DNA of 64,000 nt, taken from Carettochelys insculpta (Eukaryota > Chordata > Testudines > Carettochelyidae). Below are positions 21,854 to 32,017 of the stretch, piece after piece. The position numbers were made by a program, and so were the translations under genes. The notes under the pieces are model-generated. The model was not told the origin of the DNA and did no database searches. It was given only the letters and a program-made list of their open reading frames with translations. The stretch spans positions 188,887,298-188,951,297 of the forward strand of contig NC_134138.1 of NCBI RefSeq assembly GCF_033958435.1, written 5' to 3'. The first letter of the stretch is position 1. Each line of letters opens with the position of its first letter.

Positions 21854-22883
21854 CACGGATGGAGAACCCCGGCCCGCAGTCCAGATACAGACTGTGGCTT
21901 GTCTGGATCCAGACCTTGGGGCTCGGAGCTTCCCCCATGGTATCCAGCCTGCAGTGGGGTGGAGGGTGTGAAGCCCTGAGCCTAATGGAACGGATCAGGC
22001 AAGTCAGGGTCCAGATCCAAACTGCAGGCTCTGCTGGGGGCTGGGGGAGCAGGAAGTGGCTCCAGGCTCTGGGATCTGCTGCTGTTCTCCCAGCTGGGAA
22101 AAGGGAAGGGGAAGCAACAATGGACTATGGGCAGCCTGCCCAGAGTCTTCCTACCGCTGCTCTGATTAGCTGGAATTCCAGTGTCTGAGAGTGGAGGGAG
22201 CGGACACTGAGCCATATGAGTCCAGGGGTGCTGTAAGGGTAAGTGCACCCTTGTTATCCAGACCCCATGCCCCCCAGACAGCTCCTGTGCTCCCTCTGAT
22301 CCAGACCCGCACTTCCACCCCCTTCAACCTCCAACCCCACCTTCTACCCACTCCTGACCCATTCCTCCCAGACCCCCCAGACCTCAAAGCCCCTGCCTGT
22401 CCCCCCTCCTGCCCAGACTCCTCACCCGCAACTTACTTCTGCCCCTCCCAGACCCCTCACCTCCCCCTGCTCCCTCACTTTCAGACAGACTCCACACCCC
22501 AACCCTCCTGCACCCTTTCTCTCACCTAGACCCACACTCCCAGTCTGCTTCTGCACCTCTCCCACCCAGATCCCTCACCCTCAACTGGTTCCTGCAACCC
22601 ACTCTGGCCCAGATCACCCCTCCAACCCTCTCCTGCACTTCCTGCGGACCCAGATCCCCCACCCACTGCCTGCTCCCATACTCCACTCCAGCCCAGATCA
22701 CCCACACCCAACCTACTCTTGCACCCTCCCTCCTGCACACACCCCATAGCCCTGGTCCCCATACACTTGGGGACCACATCAGTGAGAGTTTTTGGTTTTT
22801 TGTTTTATTCTCACTTCTGTGATCCTCATCTGATTTGCCAATGGGTCCATGGCCCCTGACCTGAAAAAGGCTCCCCACCCCTG
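21854..22883. mobile_element. hAT-like element with C-rich tandem interior
   Basis: The left end is CACGGATGGAGAACCCCGG and the right end GGCTCCCCACCCCTG, an imperfect inverted pair. The flanking octamers ACCTAAGC (21846-21853) and TTCTAAGT (22884-22891) share CTAAG. The interior 22255-22750 is imperfect tandem sequence of CCTGCACCC/CCCAGACCC-type units. Confidence 0.55.
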
Positions 22884-23273
22884 TTCTAAGTCTTCCCCTG
22901 ATTGGTTTTCTCTCCAAACCCTTCTTTGATTGATTAGGGTGTTGTGCAACTTCCTGGTGCTGCTGTAACCCTCCCTTCTCTCTCTGAGGGACAGCCACCC
23001 CACCACAGTAATCAAAAGTGATATGAAGTGAGCACTGTAAGCATTTTATCCTGTGTTGTAATTAAGACTGAGTATAAATACATGATATTCTAGTATTGTT
23101 TAACAGCACGATTAATTGTGAAATTGATTGTGATTTAATTTTTTTAATTGTGCGATTAATTACAGTTAAGTTTTTAAATTGTTTGACAGACCTGACATAG
23201 CAGACTTCTGGGTTTAGGCTGAAGTATGATCAGGGACTAATTTAATAACAAAAAGCGTTATGTATAACACTAT

Positions 23274-23470
23274 GGCTACGTCTACACGTGAAGCCTACAT
23301 CGAAGTGGCGACATCGAAATAGGCTATTTCGATGAATAGCGTCTACACGTCCTCCAGGGCCGGCAACGTCGATGTTCAACTTCGACGTTGCTCAGCCCAG
23401 CATCGAAGTAGGCGCAGCGAGGGAACGTCTACACACCCAAGTAGCACACATCGAAATAGGGATGCCAGGC
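23274..23470. promoter_or_regulatory. 5' subterminal motif array of the Harbinger element
   Basis: Seven TCGA-centred sites (ACATCGAAGT, ACATCGAAATAGG, TATTTCGATG, AACGTCGATG, ACTTCGACGT and repeats) and three GTCTACAC copies (about 23280, 23341, 23427) occur within 200 bp. Repeated subterminal motifs are where transposase or Myb-like proteins usually bind. That role is inferred here. Confidence 0.6.
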
Positions 23471-23616
23471 ACAGCTGCAGACAGGGTCACCGGGCGGACT
23501 AGCGCTTCCGGGGCAACAGCTAGCCGCTCCCTTAAAGGGCCCCTCCCAGACACACTCAGCCTGTACAGCACGCGGTCTGAGGAGCCATAGGCACACAGAC
23601 CCCGAGCACCGCAGTC

Positions 23617-23624
23617 ATGGACCC

Positions 23625-23657
<33 letters not shown>

Positions 23658-24793
23658 AGAGGTCCACCCAGCCCTCCCGGCAGGAGCAGGGCTTGCCCTG
23701 CTCCATGCCATGCGGGAGGCAGCTGAGCACCTCCTTGCCCCAGGGGAGGAGATGCCCCCAGGGCAGCAGGGCTCAACCCCTACCCCTGCAGCACCCCGCC
23801 CCACCCCCCGCCTCACACGCCGGCGGCTGTGGAGCTACCCCACCAGCACCGACTGGTGGGAGCGGCTGGTGCTTGGGGAGTGGGACGACGACCACTGGCT
23901 CAGGAACTTCAGGATGACCCGGCAGACATTCCTGGAGCTGTGCCAGTGGCTCACCCCCGCACTCAGGCACCAGGACACTGCCATGCGGCGTGCCCTCCCT
24001 GTGGAGAAACGGGTCGGCATCGCTGTCTGGAAGCTGGCCACTCCGGACAGCTACCGATCCGTGGGCCAGCAGTTTGGTGTCGGAAAGGCCACCGTCGGGG
24101 CTGTCTTCATGGAGGTAAGCGACCCACGGGGGGAGGGCAGGGCAGGGCAGGGGGGCCAGGGCAGGGCAGGGCAGGGCAGGGGGGCCAGAGCAGGGGGGCC
24201 AGAGCAGGGCAGGGCAGGGCAGGGGGGCCAGAGCAGGGGGGCCAGGGCAGGGCAGGGTAGGGCAGGGCCACACACACCCTGCTCACCCCTCATTGGTGCT
24301 GTCCCATGTGCTTTCTCTGCAGGTTGTGCGTGCCATCAACGCCATGCTCCTGCACAGGCTCGTGAGGCTGGGGGACCCAGATGCCACCATCACCGCCTTT
24401 GCCACCCTGGGCTTCCCCAACTGCTTCGGGGCTCTGGATGGGACTCACATCCCCATCCGCGCCCCGCATCACAGTGGAGGACGATACCTCAATCGAAAGG
24501 GCTACCATTCTGTCGTCCTCCAGGCCTTGGTGGACAGCCGGGGACGTTTCCAGGACATTTACGTGGGCTGGCCTGGCAGCACCCACGACGCCCGGGTTTT
24601 CCGGAACTCGGGCCTGTGCCGCCGGCTGGAGGCGGGGACCTACATCCGCCAGCGGGAGATCCCTCTGGGGGACACCACCATGCCCTTCTGCGTCATCGCG
24701 GCTGCTCCACGACCTCCAGCTGCCGACGGTGGATGGCCAGCAGCTGGGGGTCCGTCGCCGTCGGAGGTTGGAGGCGCGGGGTCCGCCGTCTAG
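23617..24793 (+). pseudogene. Harbinger DDE transposase, two exons, C-terminal segment lost
   Basis: Exon 1 is 23617-24114 (166 codons: a ten-glutamine run, a proline-rich linker, then a helix-turn-helix-like region WLRNFRMTRQTFLELCQWL ... SVGQQFGVGKATVGAVF). A GT-AG intron follows at 24115-24322, and exon 2 starts at 24323 in the same phase. Exon 2 has the catalytic motifs GALDGTHIPI (first D) and GSTHDARVF (second D), plus RYLNRKGYHSVVLQALVD between them. Right after EIPLGD the text jumps to FCVIAA and then, one base out of frame, LLHDLQ. That resembles the family C-terminus, so the block with the third acidic residue (E) appears deleted. In active copies this nuclease cuts and inserts the element. 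This copy is probably inactive. Confidence 0.85.
24115..24322 (+). other. Transposase intron with GGGCAGG minisatellite
   Basis: Donor GTAAGC follows ATGGAG. The acceptor GTGCTTTCTCTGCAG precedes GTTGTGCGTGCC. Both exons are in phase 0 across it, and the joined protein restores the usual family sequence. The interior (24126-24270) is an imperfect tandem array of GGGCAGG and GGGGGGCCAGAGCAG units, which keeps an ORF open without coding meaning. Confidence 0.8.
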
Positions 24794-25702
24794 CCCACCG
24801 TGGGGCTGGTCGGTCCTCGGCCGAGGGGCTGCCCTGGAGCGATGGTCCCGGAGGGCTCTCCGGGATGACTGACGCCTCGCCGGCGCTCTCTTCCGGTCCT
24901 TATGATGGTGCAGGTGCAGGACACAGGAGAGGAGGGGGGGAAGAAGAATGGAGACAGGTGTTAGTGTGGGCCCCGAGTCGTGGCCTTTGTCCCCCCAGCC
25001 GTGTGCTGCAGGTTCCCCATCCCCGTCCCCGGGAGATGCTGCTGTGATGGATGGGGTTCAGGGGTCCCCCTGCCCTGCACCCCGTCCCCTGGTGGGAGCG
25101 ACTCTCACTTCACCCCGCAGGGTCTGAGAGCAGGAGAGGTTTCTTAGGCCACAGATGCCCAGTTTCTGCCAGGAGTGACAGCACCAGCTGTCGGAAGAGA
25201 CAGTCCTTCCAACCCGTCGTGGGGAGAAGACCCCAAGGGGTGCCCCTCGGGAATGCAGCTTTCCCCCTCCTCAGGCTGGCTGCCTACCAGCTCTCCCTTC
25301 CCCGAGGCTCTACCTGTGGCCCCTGCCCTCGCCCCCCAATTCCAAGCCAGCTCGGCTCCTCCCTCCTGTTTGTTCAGGGCAGAGGTGTCACCTGCCAGCT
25401 GTAGCCCCAGGATCCTCCTTTGGCCCTGGGAGCTATTCGGCTCTTGTTGCTCATATGTAGCCTGAGTCTCCCTTTGGCACTCCCCCCACTCCATCACATG
25501 CTGCTGCTGCGGGGTGTCCCACCCCCTCCTCCCGGGGGCCCCTCGAGGTTCCGCTCCCCCCTGGCCCGGGGATGGGGCATGGCACTGTCATGCGGGGTGG
25601 GGGGGGCAGGGGCTGATGGCTGCAGTGCTGTGAGGGCCATGGCCCTGGTGTCCTTGGGGCCATGGCCATGTGAGCATGTGGGGGGCCCTGCACACATATC
25701 TC

Positions 25703-26417
25703 TTACCCCCGCCCCTCAAGCCCAGGGGTGTCCACCAGAGGGGGGTACCTACCTGTCGGTCCGCTCCCATGGTCCGGAGATCCCCGGGGGGCGGAGGCCC
25801 TGCTGCTGCTCCGGGATGGCAGGAGGAGGATCTGCAGGCTGGATTCTGTGGAGGAGGAGGCCCCCTCCTCCTCCTCCTCCTCCTCCTGCCGCGATGTCCC
25901 TGGGGTGGCCTCCGGGGGGGGCCCCCGGGGTGCGGGGCTTGCCTCTGGGGCGGACTCCGTCTGCAGGGCCTGCTGGGGTTCGTCAGCTGAGGTGTCAAGG
26001 GTGGCCGGAGGGGAGGAGGTGTGCCGGGAGCCCAGGATGTCCCTGAGCTCCCTGTAAAAGGGGCAAGTGATGGGGGCGGCCCCAGATCGGCTGGCCGCAT
26101 CCCGGGCCCGGGAGTAACCCTGCTGCAGCTCCTTGACCTTACTCCTGACATGGTCAGGAGTGCGGGCAGGGTGACCCCAGGCAGCCAGGCCCTCGGCCAG
26201 CCGAGCGAACACATCCGCGTTCCGCCTCTTGCTCCCCATTACCTGGAGCACCTCCTCCTCGCTCCAGAGCCCCAGCAGGTCCCGCAGCTCGGCCTCCGTC
26301 CAGGAGGGGCCCCGCTGCTGCTTCCCAGACTGGCTGCCTCTCTGGCTGGGCTGGCTGCCCTGGCTCCCCTTGGGGGGGGGTCCCCTGGGGGCACTGGGGG
26401 GGCTGCCGGGCAGCCAT
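25703..26417 (-). pseudogene. Harbinger Myb/SANT-like DNA-binding protein, frameshifted near the start
   Basis: The minus-strand frame gives GPSWTEAELRDLLGLWSEEE, then VFARLAEGLAAWGHPARTPD, VRSKVKELQQGYSRARD and CPFYRELRDILG, a Myb/SANT-like (trihelix-type) domain with its conserved tryptophans. A proline/serine-rich and poly-glutamate tail (GAG repeat) follows, with a stop at 25703. No in-frame ATG precedes the domain. An ATG at 26417 lies one frame away, and the two frames meet at a nine-base C run (26372-26380, G on plus). In active Harbinger elements this partner helps the transposase enter the nucleus and bind DNA. An alternative start at 26251 would cut off most of helix 1. Confidence 0.82.
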
Positions 26418-26614
26418 CGCAGCTCTGTGGGGCTGAGGGTGGTGCAGGCTGGCCGCGTGTGCAGGCTGCAGCCTGCACATTCCCTCAGCTTCCTGCAGAG
26501 GCAGGGAGGGGGAGGGGACCTTTAAAGGGCCGCTCCACGCGGCCACCAGTGAGCTGAGGGGCTGGAGAGAGCGTCTCTCAACCCCCCAGCTGATGGCCGC
26601 CATGGAGGACCTGG

Positions 26615-26841
26615 CAATTTCGACGTTGCGGGACGCGGATCGTCTACACGGTCCCTACTTCGACGTTGAACGTCGAAGTAGGGCGCTATTCCGATCCCCT
26701 CATGAGGTTAGTGACTTCGACGTCTCGCCGCCTAACGTCGAAGTTAACTTCGAAATAGCGCCCGACGCGTGTAGCCGCGACGGGCGCTATTTCGAAGTTA
26801 GTGCTGCTACTTCGAAGTAGCGTGCACGTGTAGACACAGCT
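26615..26841. promoter_or_regulatory. 3' subterminal motif array of the Harbinger element
   Basis: Eight TCGA-centred sites occur in about 200 bp, including a perfect 27-base palindrome at 26655-26681 (13-bp arms around one base, CTACTTCGACGTT), plus GTCTACAC and its inverse near 26642 and 26826. The motifs mirror the 5' array. Confidence 0.6.
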
Positions 26842-26887
26842 TATGTCTTTCATCCAAGGATTAATTCACTTTCCAAGCACTGTTGAA

Positions 26888-26965
26888 TTTAGCTTCACAA
26901 TACCTCTGTGCATCAGGGAAGTGGCGTTGTCCCCACTTTACAAAGGAGGAAAATAAAGTCATATG
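26888..26965 (+). mobile_element. MIR SINE fragment
   Basis: CTTCACAATACCTCTGTGCA, then GTCCCCACTTTACAAAGGAG, matches the MIR core-to-tail order (CCATTTTACAGATGAGG type). Very diverged. Confidence 0.5.
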
Positions 26966-29900
26966 GTCAATTAGTGACACTTAAAAAGTAACACGGAGGC
27001 CTCATTGTTTATTCCTTTGTATCATATATAGGCACATGCAAAGCGAATGTCATAATGTTATCTTGCAGGTTTGGTAGCTTTTTACATTTGTTTTACACAG
27101 AGGAAGGGAAGGTGACTGAGGATTGAGCCTCTTAATCTCTTATCCAAACCAGCATGGAATCAGACATTTATTCTGTTTGTGTTGTCATTTCTACTCGTTG
27201 TCAAGGTTACACTTAAATATGCATTATTTAGTGAACAGCTTATATGTAAGATTGAACTTTGGCATATTTACCTTGGTAACAATGGCTGGCTTTGAGTCAT
27301 GTTCCACTTTTGGAGATGGCAATGTAACAAGACTTAAGACAATAAGTATTAAATGGGACCCTTCGTTCAATCCAAATATGTGATCATTTTTTGAACTAGG
27401 TCTTTCATGAAGCTCTTATAAACTCACTAGATAAATTTCATAGCCCTCAGTAACATATGAACCTGAAGATTACAAATTCTACTCTCTGGTCTCCAAGTAT
27501 CTTTTAGGTTTACTTTGTTTTTGGACAGGTCTTTTTGTGTCCATACTATATAACAATGCCATTGATACGGTTAAGCATTTAAACTTCTCTGATGCTTGAG
27601 ATAAACTAATCAGTCAAATGCCTCTCTCACTTATGTATATGCAACTTTCATTGTAGTCAGTAGAAGTTGTAGGTACTTATTAAAAGGCAGACTTTGGCTC
27701 AAAACCTCAAGAATATATATTGTAAACAGAATAAATTCACCATAGGATTTGTATAAAAGGATCTGCAGTAACATTTTTTCCCCCTTCAGCCATTAGACAA
27801 GCTCTGAATTGTGGATGGCATGCTGTTTTCTTCCAGTGTTGCCAAGTCCCATGATATTTGATGTGTTTCTTAAAGCAACTGATCCTGGAGTCAGTTGATT
27901 ACCTGAGAATTTTAACTTTCATTTTAAACAAAGTCAGCTTCTAGCTCTCATGACAACAGAGGGCTTGAAAACATGATCCAAGTGTAAGCCACAAGGCTTA
28001 GAAATCAGAAGGAAAATAAAATGGACCCCATTTTTTAAAAATCCTCATGGATTTTGATGCCTGTTTCATAATTTTAACCTTTGAAATTACCAGCATTGCT
28101 AACATTTCAGTTTGCCTCTTATGCCTTATGGTCTTCAGAGGTTCTGTATCACAGGCAAGTCCTGCCTGAAGTGATCCATTGTATTGGCTCATTGGGACAA
28201 GATAAGACAATAGGGCAGGCCAGGAAGTGTTTGAGCCACAGTGCAGATTTCTAGCTATCCTGATTCTGAACTCCTAGTAATAATTTTGGTTCTGCCTTGG
28301 ATTCTGATCCCCTGGATCCCCAGGACTGATCCTGGTATCTGACCATGTCTATGACCCTTGGCTTGACTCCTGACTCTGGCTTTGATCCTCATCTTGACCC
28401 AGACTCTTGGCTTTGGTTCCTAGCTGCCAAGCTCTTGCCACCAGACTTGCTGCCTTTTGCCCAAGCTCCTGGTGGTGGAGAAAAAAGCCAATTATATCTA
28501 CAGGCCACTTTGGGGATGACTTCCTGTGTGTTGCAAGAATTGCTTGTCATTTTGATATCTGCAAATTTGATCACACTGGAACTTATGCAACAGAAATGTT
28601 CAACAGAGAGAGGTTCATTAACAAACTGAAGTTCCCAGGTGCGCAGAGGTACACACAGGAGCATTGCTAGAAGGTGGAGGCATGCACAGCTGAAATATTT
28701 AAAGTAAGTGAGATTTCCTGTTATTGCAGTAGCCTGTTCTTTATCACTTTGATGGATACAGCCCCATAGAACCATAGAGGTCTCCAGAACATGATTTGAG
28801 AACCAGTAGGATAAAAAAGTCTGAGAATGAGGTATTGTAAGTGACATAAAAGTGCAGAAAAGGAAAGCAGTAAACCAGTTCCAGTATGGAAGAGTGGGGA
28901 ATAATACTGTTATTCACTGCCTAGTACATCTGTTTGCTCTAATAAAGTGGAAGTTCTGAAAGGACAGAAAGGAGTTTGTATGTGCAATAAGGGACTCAAT
29001 GCAGCTAGGTCTTTATTGCCCTTTGCAACAAGATGCCGTTACTGGTTTGGGGTTTGGAGATCTCTTCTGCTCCCTTCTGTATTCATAACCTTTGGTTTCA
29101 TGCACGTGCTCTGAGAATGCAGTGTAGGCCTTGCAGTTAGCTGACACCGCAGTCTTCCGAGAGCCCCCAAGAACCACTAATCAAGTGAGGTACAAAGGAA
29201 CTGGAACCAGGTTTAATGTCGATAGCACATGGGTTCTATCAGCCCTGAGGCCTCAGTTAGGCCTCATAGACCTTACAATGGGACGTATAAATGCCATGAA
29301 AATGGATGCAATTTCATTAATGTCGTGAAGGTTCCATAATCCCCTAGGTTGCTCAACACAACTCAGTTGACAGATACTTTTTATACCCAGGTACGAACAA
29401 ATTACCTGTAGATTACGTTTTCTAGTGCCTCTCACTGTAATAAGTTGACACCCTTTGACGTAATTAGATACTGCCCATTACCTTGTAGATGGTGGTACCA
29501 TCAAAACAACATTATCCATCTTGCCGTCATCCTGACCCTGTACTGAATCTGTTCGGAATGTACCTGTTAATCCAAGGGGAGTACACTGGTACCATGCAAG
29601 ATGTCCTGTTACCTTAGTGGAATGTTTTTGTGTATCACGGAATGCTTGGTGCCTGGTCTGTGCTATGTGCTAAACGTGTTATTCTGCCATATCAGCAGCC
29701 CTTGTCAAATTCCTGTGAGCAGGACTCACAGCTTTCCTTTTTGCTTTAGCTTTGCTATATGCTGTACAGGCCTTAGGCTTTGCACCAAGCCTGATTGTCA
29801 GGCCCTCTCATTACTACACCCTTGATCCTGCTTAAAGTGAGGGCATTTAGACTATTTCAGGTTAAGGATTCTAACTAGAGATGACTGACTTTTGAGAGCT

Positions 29901-30706
29901 ATCACCATTTCACCTACCTCTTAAGTGCACCCTGATGTCTATTTATTTCATGCTAATAAGCGAAGAGACATGTAAAGGGACATAGTCAATTCTCTTAGGG
30001 CAACATTTTCAATTCTCCTAACACTAGTGTCAGAGGACGTGTGCTCTCCTCAGATCTCAGGAAGGGAAAATATGAGGTTGCTAAGAAACTATTCGCCACC
30101 TGTTCCCCCTTGGTATTTATTACTAGATGATGGAAAAAGCATATGATTTCTCTTCAGTTTTTTGCAATTAGTAGTTTAATAGCCACCGACAATACCCACT
30201 CTATGATCACTTTACACTCCTACTGACATCATGGGTGCTGTTCACATCACAGAGGAGGAGGGTGTTCCCTGGGCCAACCCCATTAAGCGGGTGTTGGAAT
30301 ACAGCTGTGAGATGCTAATTGTTCCTGCTGTCACTAGTGCTGCTAATTCTAAGCATCCAAAGATTATGATTCCAGCTCCAAAATCACAAGGCTCTCTTAA
30401 AAGTCAAGAGGATTTAAAATAATATTTGGAGGGTTCTTGCTACCTGCCTCTTGAGCTTTTAGGGAATCATGTTTTAAAACTTTTTTTTTTCCAACGACTA
30501 TGAGGGCTAGACATGCCCTTTTTATTTAATTTTGCAAAAAACTGACTTTCACATATTCACATAACTCCAGGAATGGAACTTTTAAAACCACCATGAGAGT
30601 CCATGAAATTTGCAACAAAAATCTTGAGTTGACTACATGTTGTCAAGGTCACTCCATCCTGGATAAAAAGCGTGGTGGGAGAAACCTTCTCGTAGGGGGA
30701 CCTCTG
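26966..30706. other. Unassigned AT-rich intergenic sequence
   Basis: No exon-like ORF with a family motif. 28270-28440 has imperfect CTGGCTTTGATCCTGACTC-type repeats. 29130-29835 looks denser in text and could be an old LTR-type repeat, but I saw no paired LTR, primer site or TG...CA boundaries. The remainder is featureless. Confidence 0.45.
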
Positions 30707-30714
30707 ATCTAGAG

Positions 30715-31054
30715 CAGGGACGAGCAAACTTTTTACTTCAGGCCCCACTTTTCATCCCTGCAATAAGCAGCCCCCCACAAACTATGTAATGTAATACAAA
30801 CTGATGGAAATTTCGGTTATGTTCATATGAAAAAAAAAGCCAAACCTTTCAGCGTGTGTAAGAAAATCAGTATTTAAAATGTAAAAACTTCATTAATCGG
30901 TATACAATGTGACTTCAGATACACAAAAACAATAATGTATTTCAACATTTTAATGTGAAGAATGAGCCTGAGACCCAGAAGTCAATCATGCTGTGCTCCC
31001 TTACAAAATTTCATGCCCCTCGAGGGGGCCCACCCACCACTTTGCACATCCCTA
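30715..31054. mobile_element. hAT MITE (CAGGGACGAGCAAAC ends)
   Basis: The left end CAGGGACGAGCAAACTTTTT pairs with the right end CACTTTGCACATCCCTA. The flanking octamers ATCTAGAG (30707-30714) and GTATAGAG (31055-31062) agree at 6 of 8 positions. A 340-bp AT-rich interior, no ORF. Confidence 0.78.
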
Positions 31055-31600
31055 GTATAGAGTATCAGGAATAGTGAAAACTATGACAATTGAGAAACAG
31101 TTTCATCTGGAACTTGTCTATTATTAAACCTCAGGAAGACCCATGAGTTTCAGCAGGTATAGTATGTGTACACTTTATCTGGAACAGGGTGGGAATACTA
31201 TCTGCTTACACTGATGCATAGACATAGCAATTCACTAGTTAGCAGAACGAGTTCACGCTCTTTAGGCCTCAAGGTCAAATGCCCCTAGAATCTAGGGTGG
31301 CTATTGTTCATGTAGATTGTGGAACAGGGGATGTTGCTCAGATGGAAGAGAAATTTATAAAGGCAGGAAGCAAAGATCCCAAAGACGACAGGGCAGGGTA
31401 GAAAGTGATGTAGTCAAAAAGCACCTCCTGCCTGAGAAGTGCTCAGAGAGCAGTGGAAAGGAATTAAAGCTACTTCCGTATCCCCAGTGGAAAATTTGAG
31501 GGTTTGTCTGCATGGGGACATTCAGGGGAGTTAATCCAAATTAATTGAAGTTGTGATTTTAAAGTGGATTTGCTAAAGTGTGTAAGTCCTCTCTGGTCAG
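31055..31600. other. Unassigned sequence
   Basis: No gene or repeat recognised. Confidence 0.5.
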
Positions 31601-31603
31601 TTA

Positions 31604-31975
31604 GGCTTTGTCTACACAGCAGCCTTATTTCAAAATAAACTATTTTGGAATATCTATTTCAAAATAGGGCAGCTACCCAAACATGTATTTTGAAATAGCA
31701 CTTAGTGCTTATTTTGGAATAATGCCTATTTTAAAGTAACTATTTCGAAATACGTGCTGCTAAGACAGGGAATAGTGCCAATTTTGAAATTCTTATTTCA
31801 AAATAGGCACTATTCCTCCTGCAATGAGGTTTAACGATTTTGAAATAATGGACCCCCTATTTCTAATTTATTTAAAAATTTATTTCCAAATTCTTTTGAA
31901 ATAGCATGTGCATGGTGTCAATGACAGCAAAGTTATTTGAAAATAACAGCTGTTATTTTGAAATAAATTGGCTAT
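31604..31975. mobile_element. Harbinger-like MITE, TATTTCGAAATA family
   Basis: It starts GGCTTTGTCTACACAGCAGC after TTA (31601-31603). The interior is packed with TATTTYRAAATA palindromes (TTATTTCAAAATA, TATTTCGAAATA, TATTTTGAAATA), most of which look like CpG-decayed forms of TTTCGAAA. The right end is not clear, so 31975 is approximate. Related text lies at 35585-35913 and 53633-53885. Confidence 0.72.
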
Positions 31976-32017
31976 ATGGGCAAACTCTTATTCAGTGGTC
32001 TTAATTTAATTCCCATT

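Larger units (their letters stand above)
18742..23205 (+). mobile_element. hAT element with long inverted arms, split by later insertions
   Basis: The left arm (18742-18851, resuming 19461-19650) and the right arm (20600-20748, resuming 23008-23205) are inverse copies. For example, ACTGTAAAATGACAAAG at about 19530 pairs with TTTGTCATTTTACAGTGC at about 20720, and CAAAGTGTACAGTGTTCATT pairs with GAAGTGAGCACTGTAAGC at about 23030. The Tigger-like element at 18852-19460 and the GC-rich block at 20749-23008 interrupt the arms. Between the arms is a hAT dimerisation-domain remnant. With insertions removed the element is about 1.6 kb. Exact ends and the 8-bp duplication could not be fixed. Confidence 0.75.
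23274..26841 (+). mobile_element. PIF/Harbinger transposon, near full length with both ORFs
   Basis: A 3568-bp element. The ends are GGCTACGTCTACACGTG and, reverse strand, AGCTGTGTCTACACGTG. The TSD is TAT at 23271-23273 and 26842-26844. It carries a plus-strand DDE transposase (23617-24793, two exons) and a convergent minus-strand Myb/SANT-like ORF (26417-25703), the standard two-gene layout of this superfamily. Both ends have arrays of TCGA-centred motifs and extra GTCTACAC copies. It is far richer in CpG than the surrounding DNA, which suggests recent arrival. Both genes carry lesions. Confidence 0.9.

Noticed and set aside
20722..22529. Several overlapping ORFs of 70-158 codons as host exons
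   Set aside because: They overlap on both strands, are rich in proline, serine and glycine from C/T-rich repeats, and carry no domain or splice context.
23629..23658. CAG repeat as a sign of a host polyglutamine gene
   Set aside because: It lies just after the transposase start, within the transposon ends, and belongs to that ORF.
23773..24293. Minus-strand ORFs opposite the transposase (up to 166 codons)
   Set aside because: They are shadows of GC-rich coding sequence and the intron repeat, with no family motif.
23617..25047. A 476-codon plus-strand ORF read as one protein
   Set aside because: After codon 166 it runs through the intron and then the wrong frame of exon 2. GT-AG signals and the family motifs in the other frame show a two-exon transposase.
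29130..29835. Possible solo LTR or endogenous retrovirus fragment
   Set aside because: The text is dense and vaguely familiar, but there are no TG...CA ends, no target duplication, no paired LTR and no gag or pol motif, so I did not call it.
31604..31975. Regular short palindromes as a CRISPR array
   Set aside because: Units are irregular, AT-rich and MITE-derived, and the genome is a vertebrate's.
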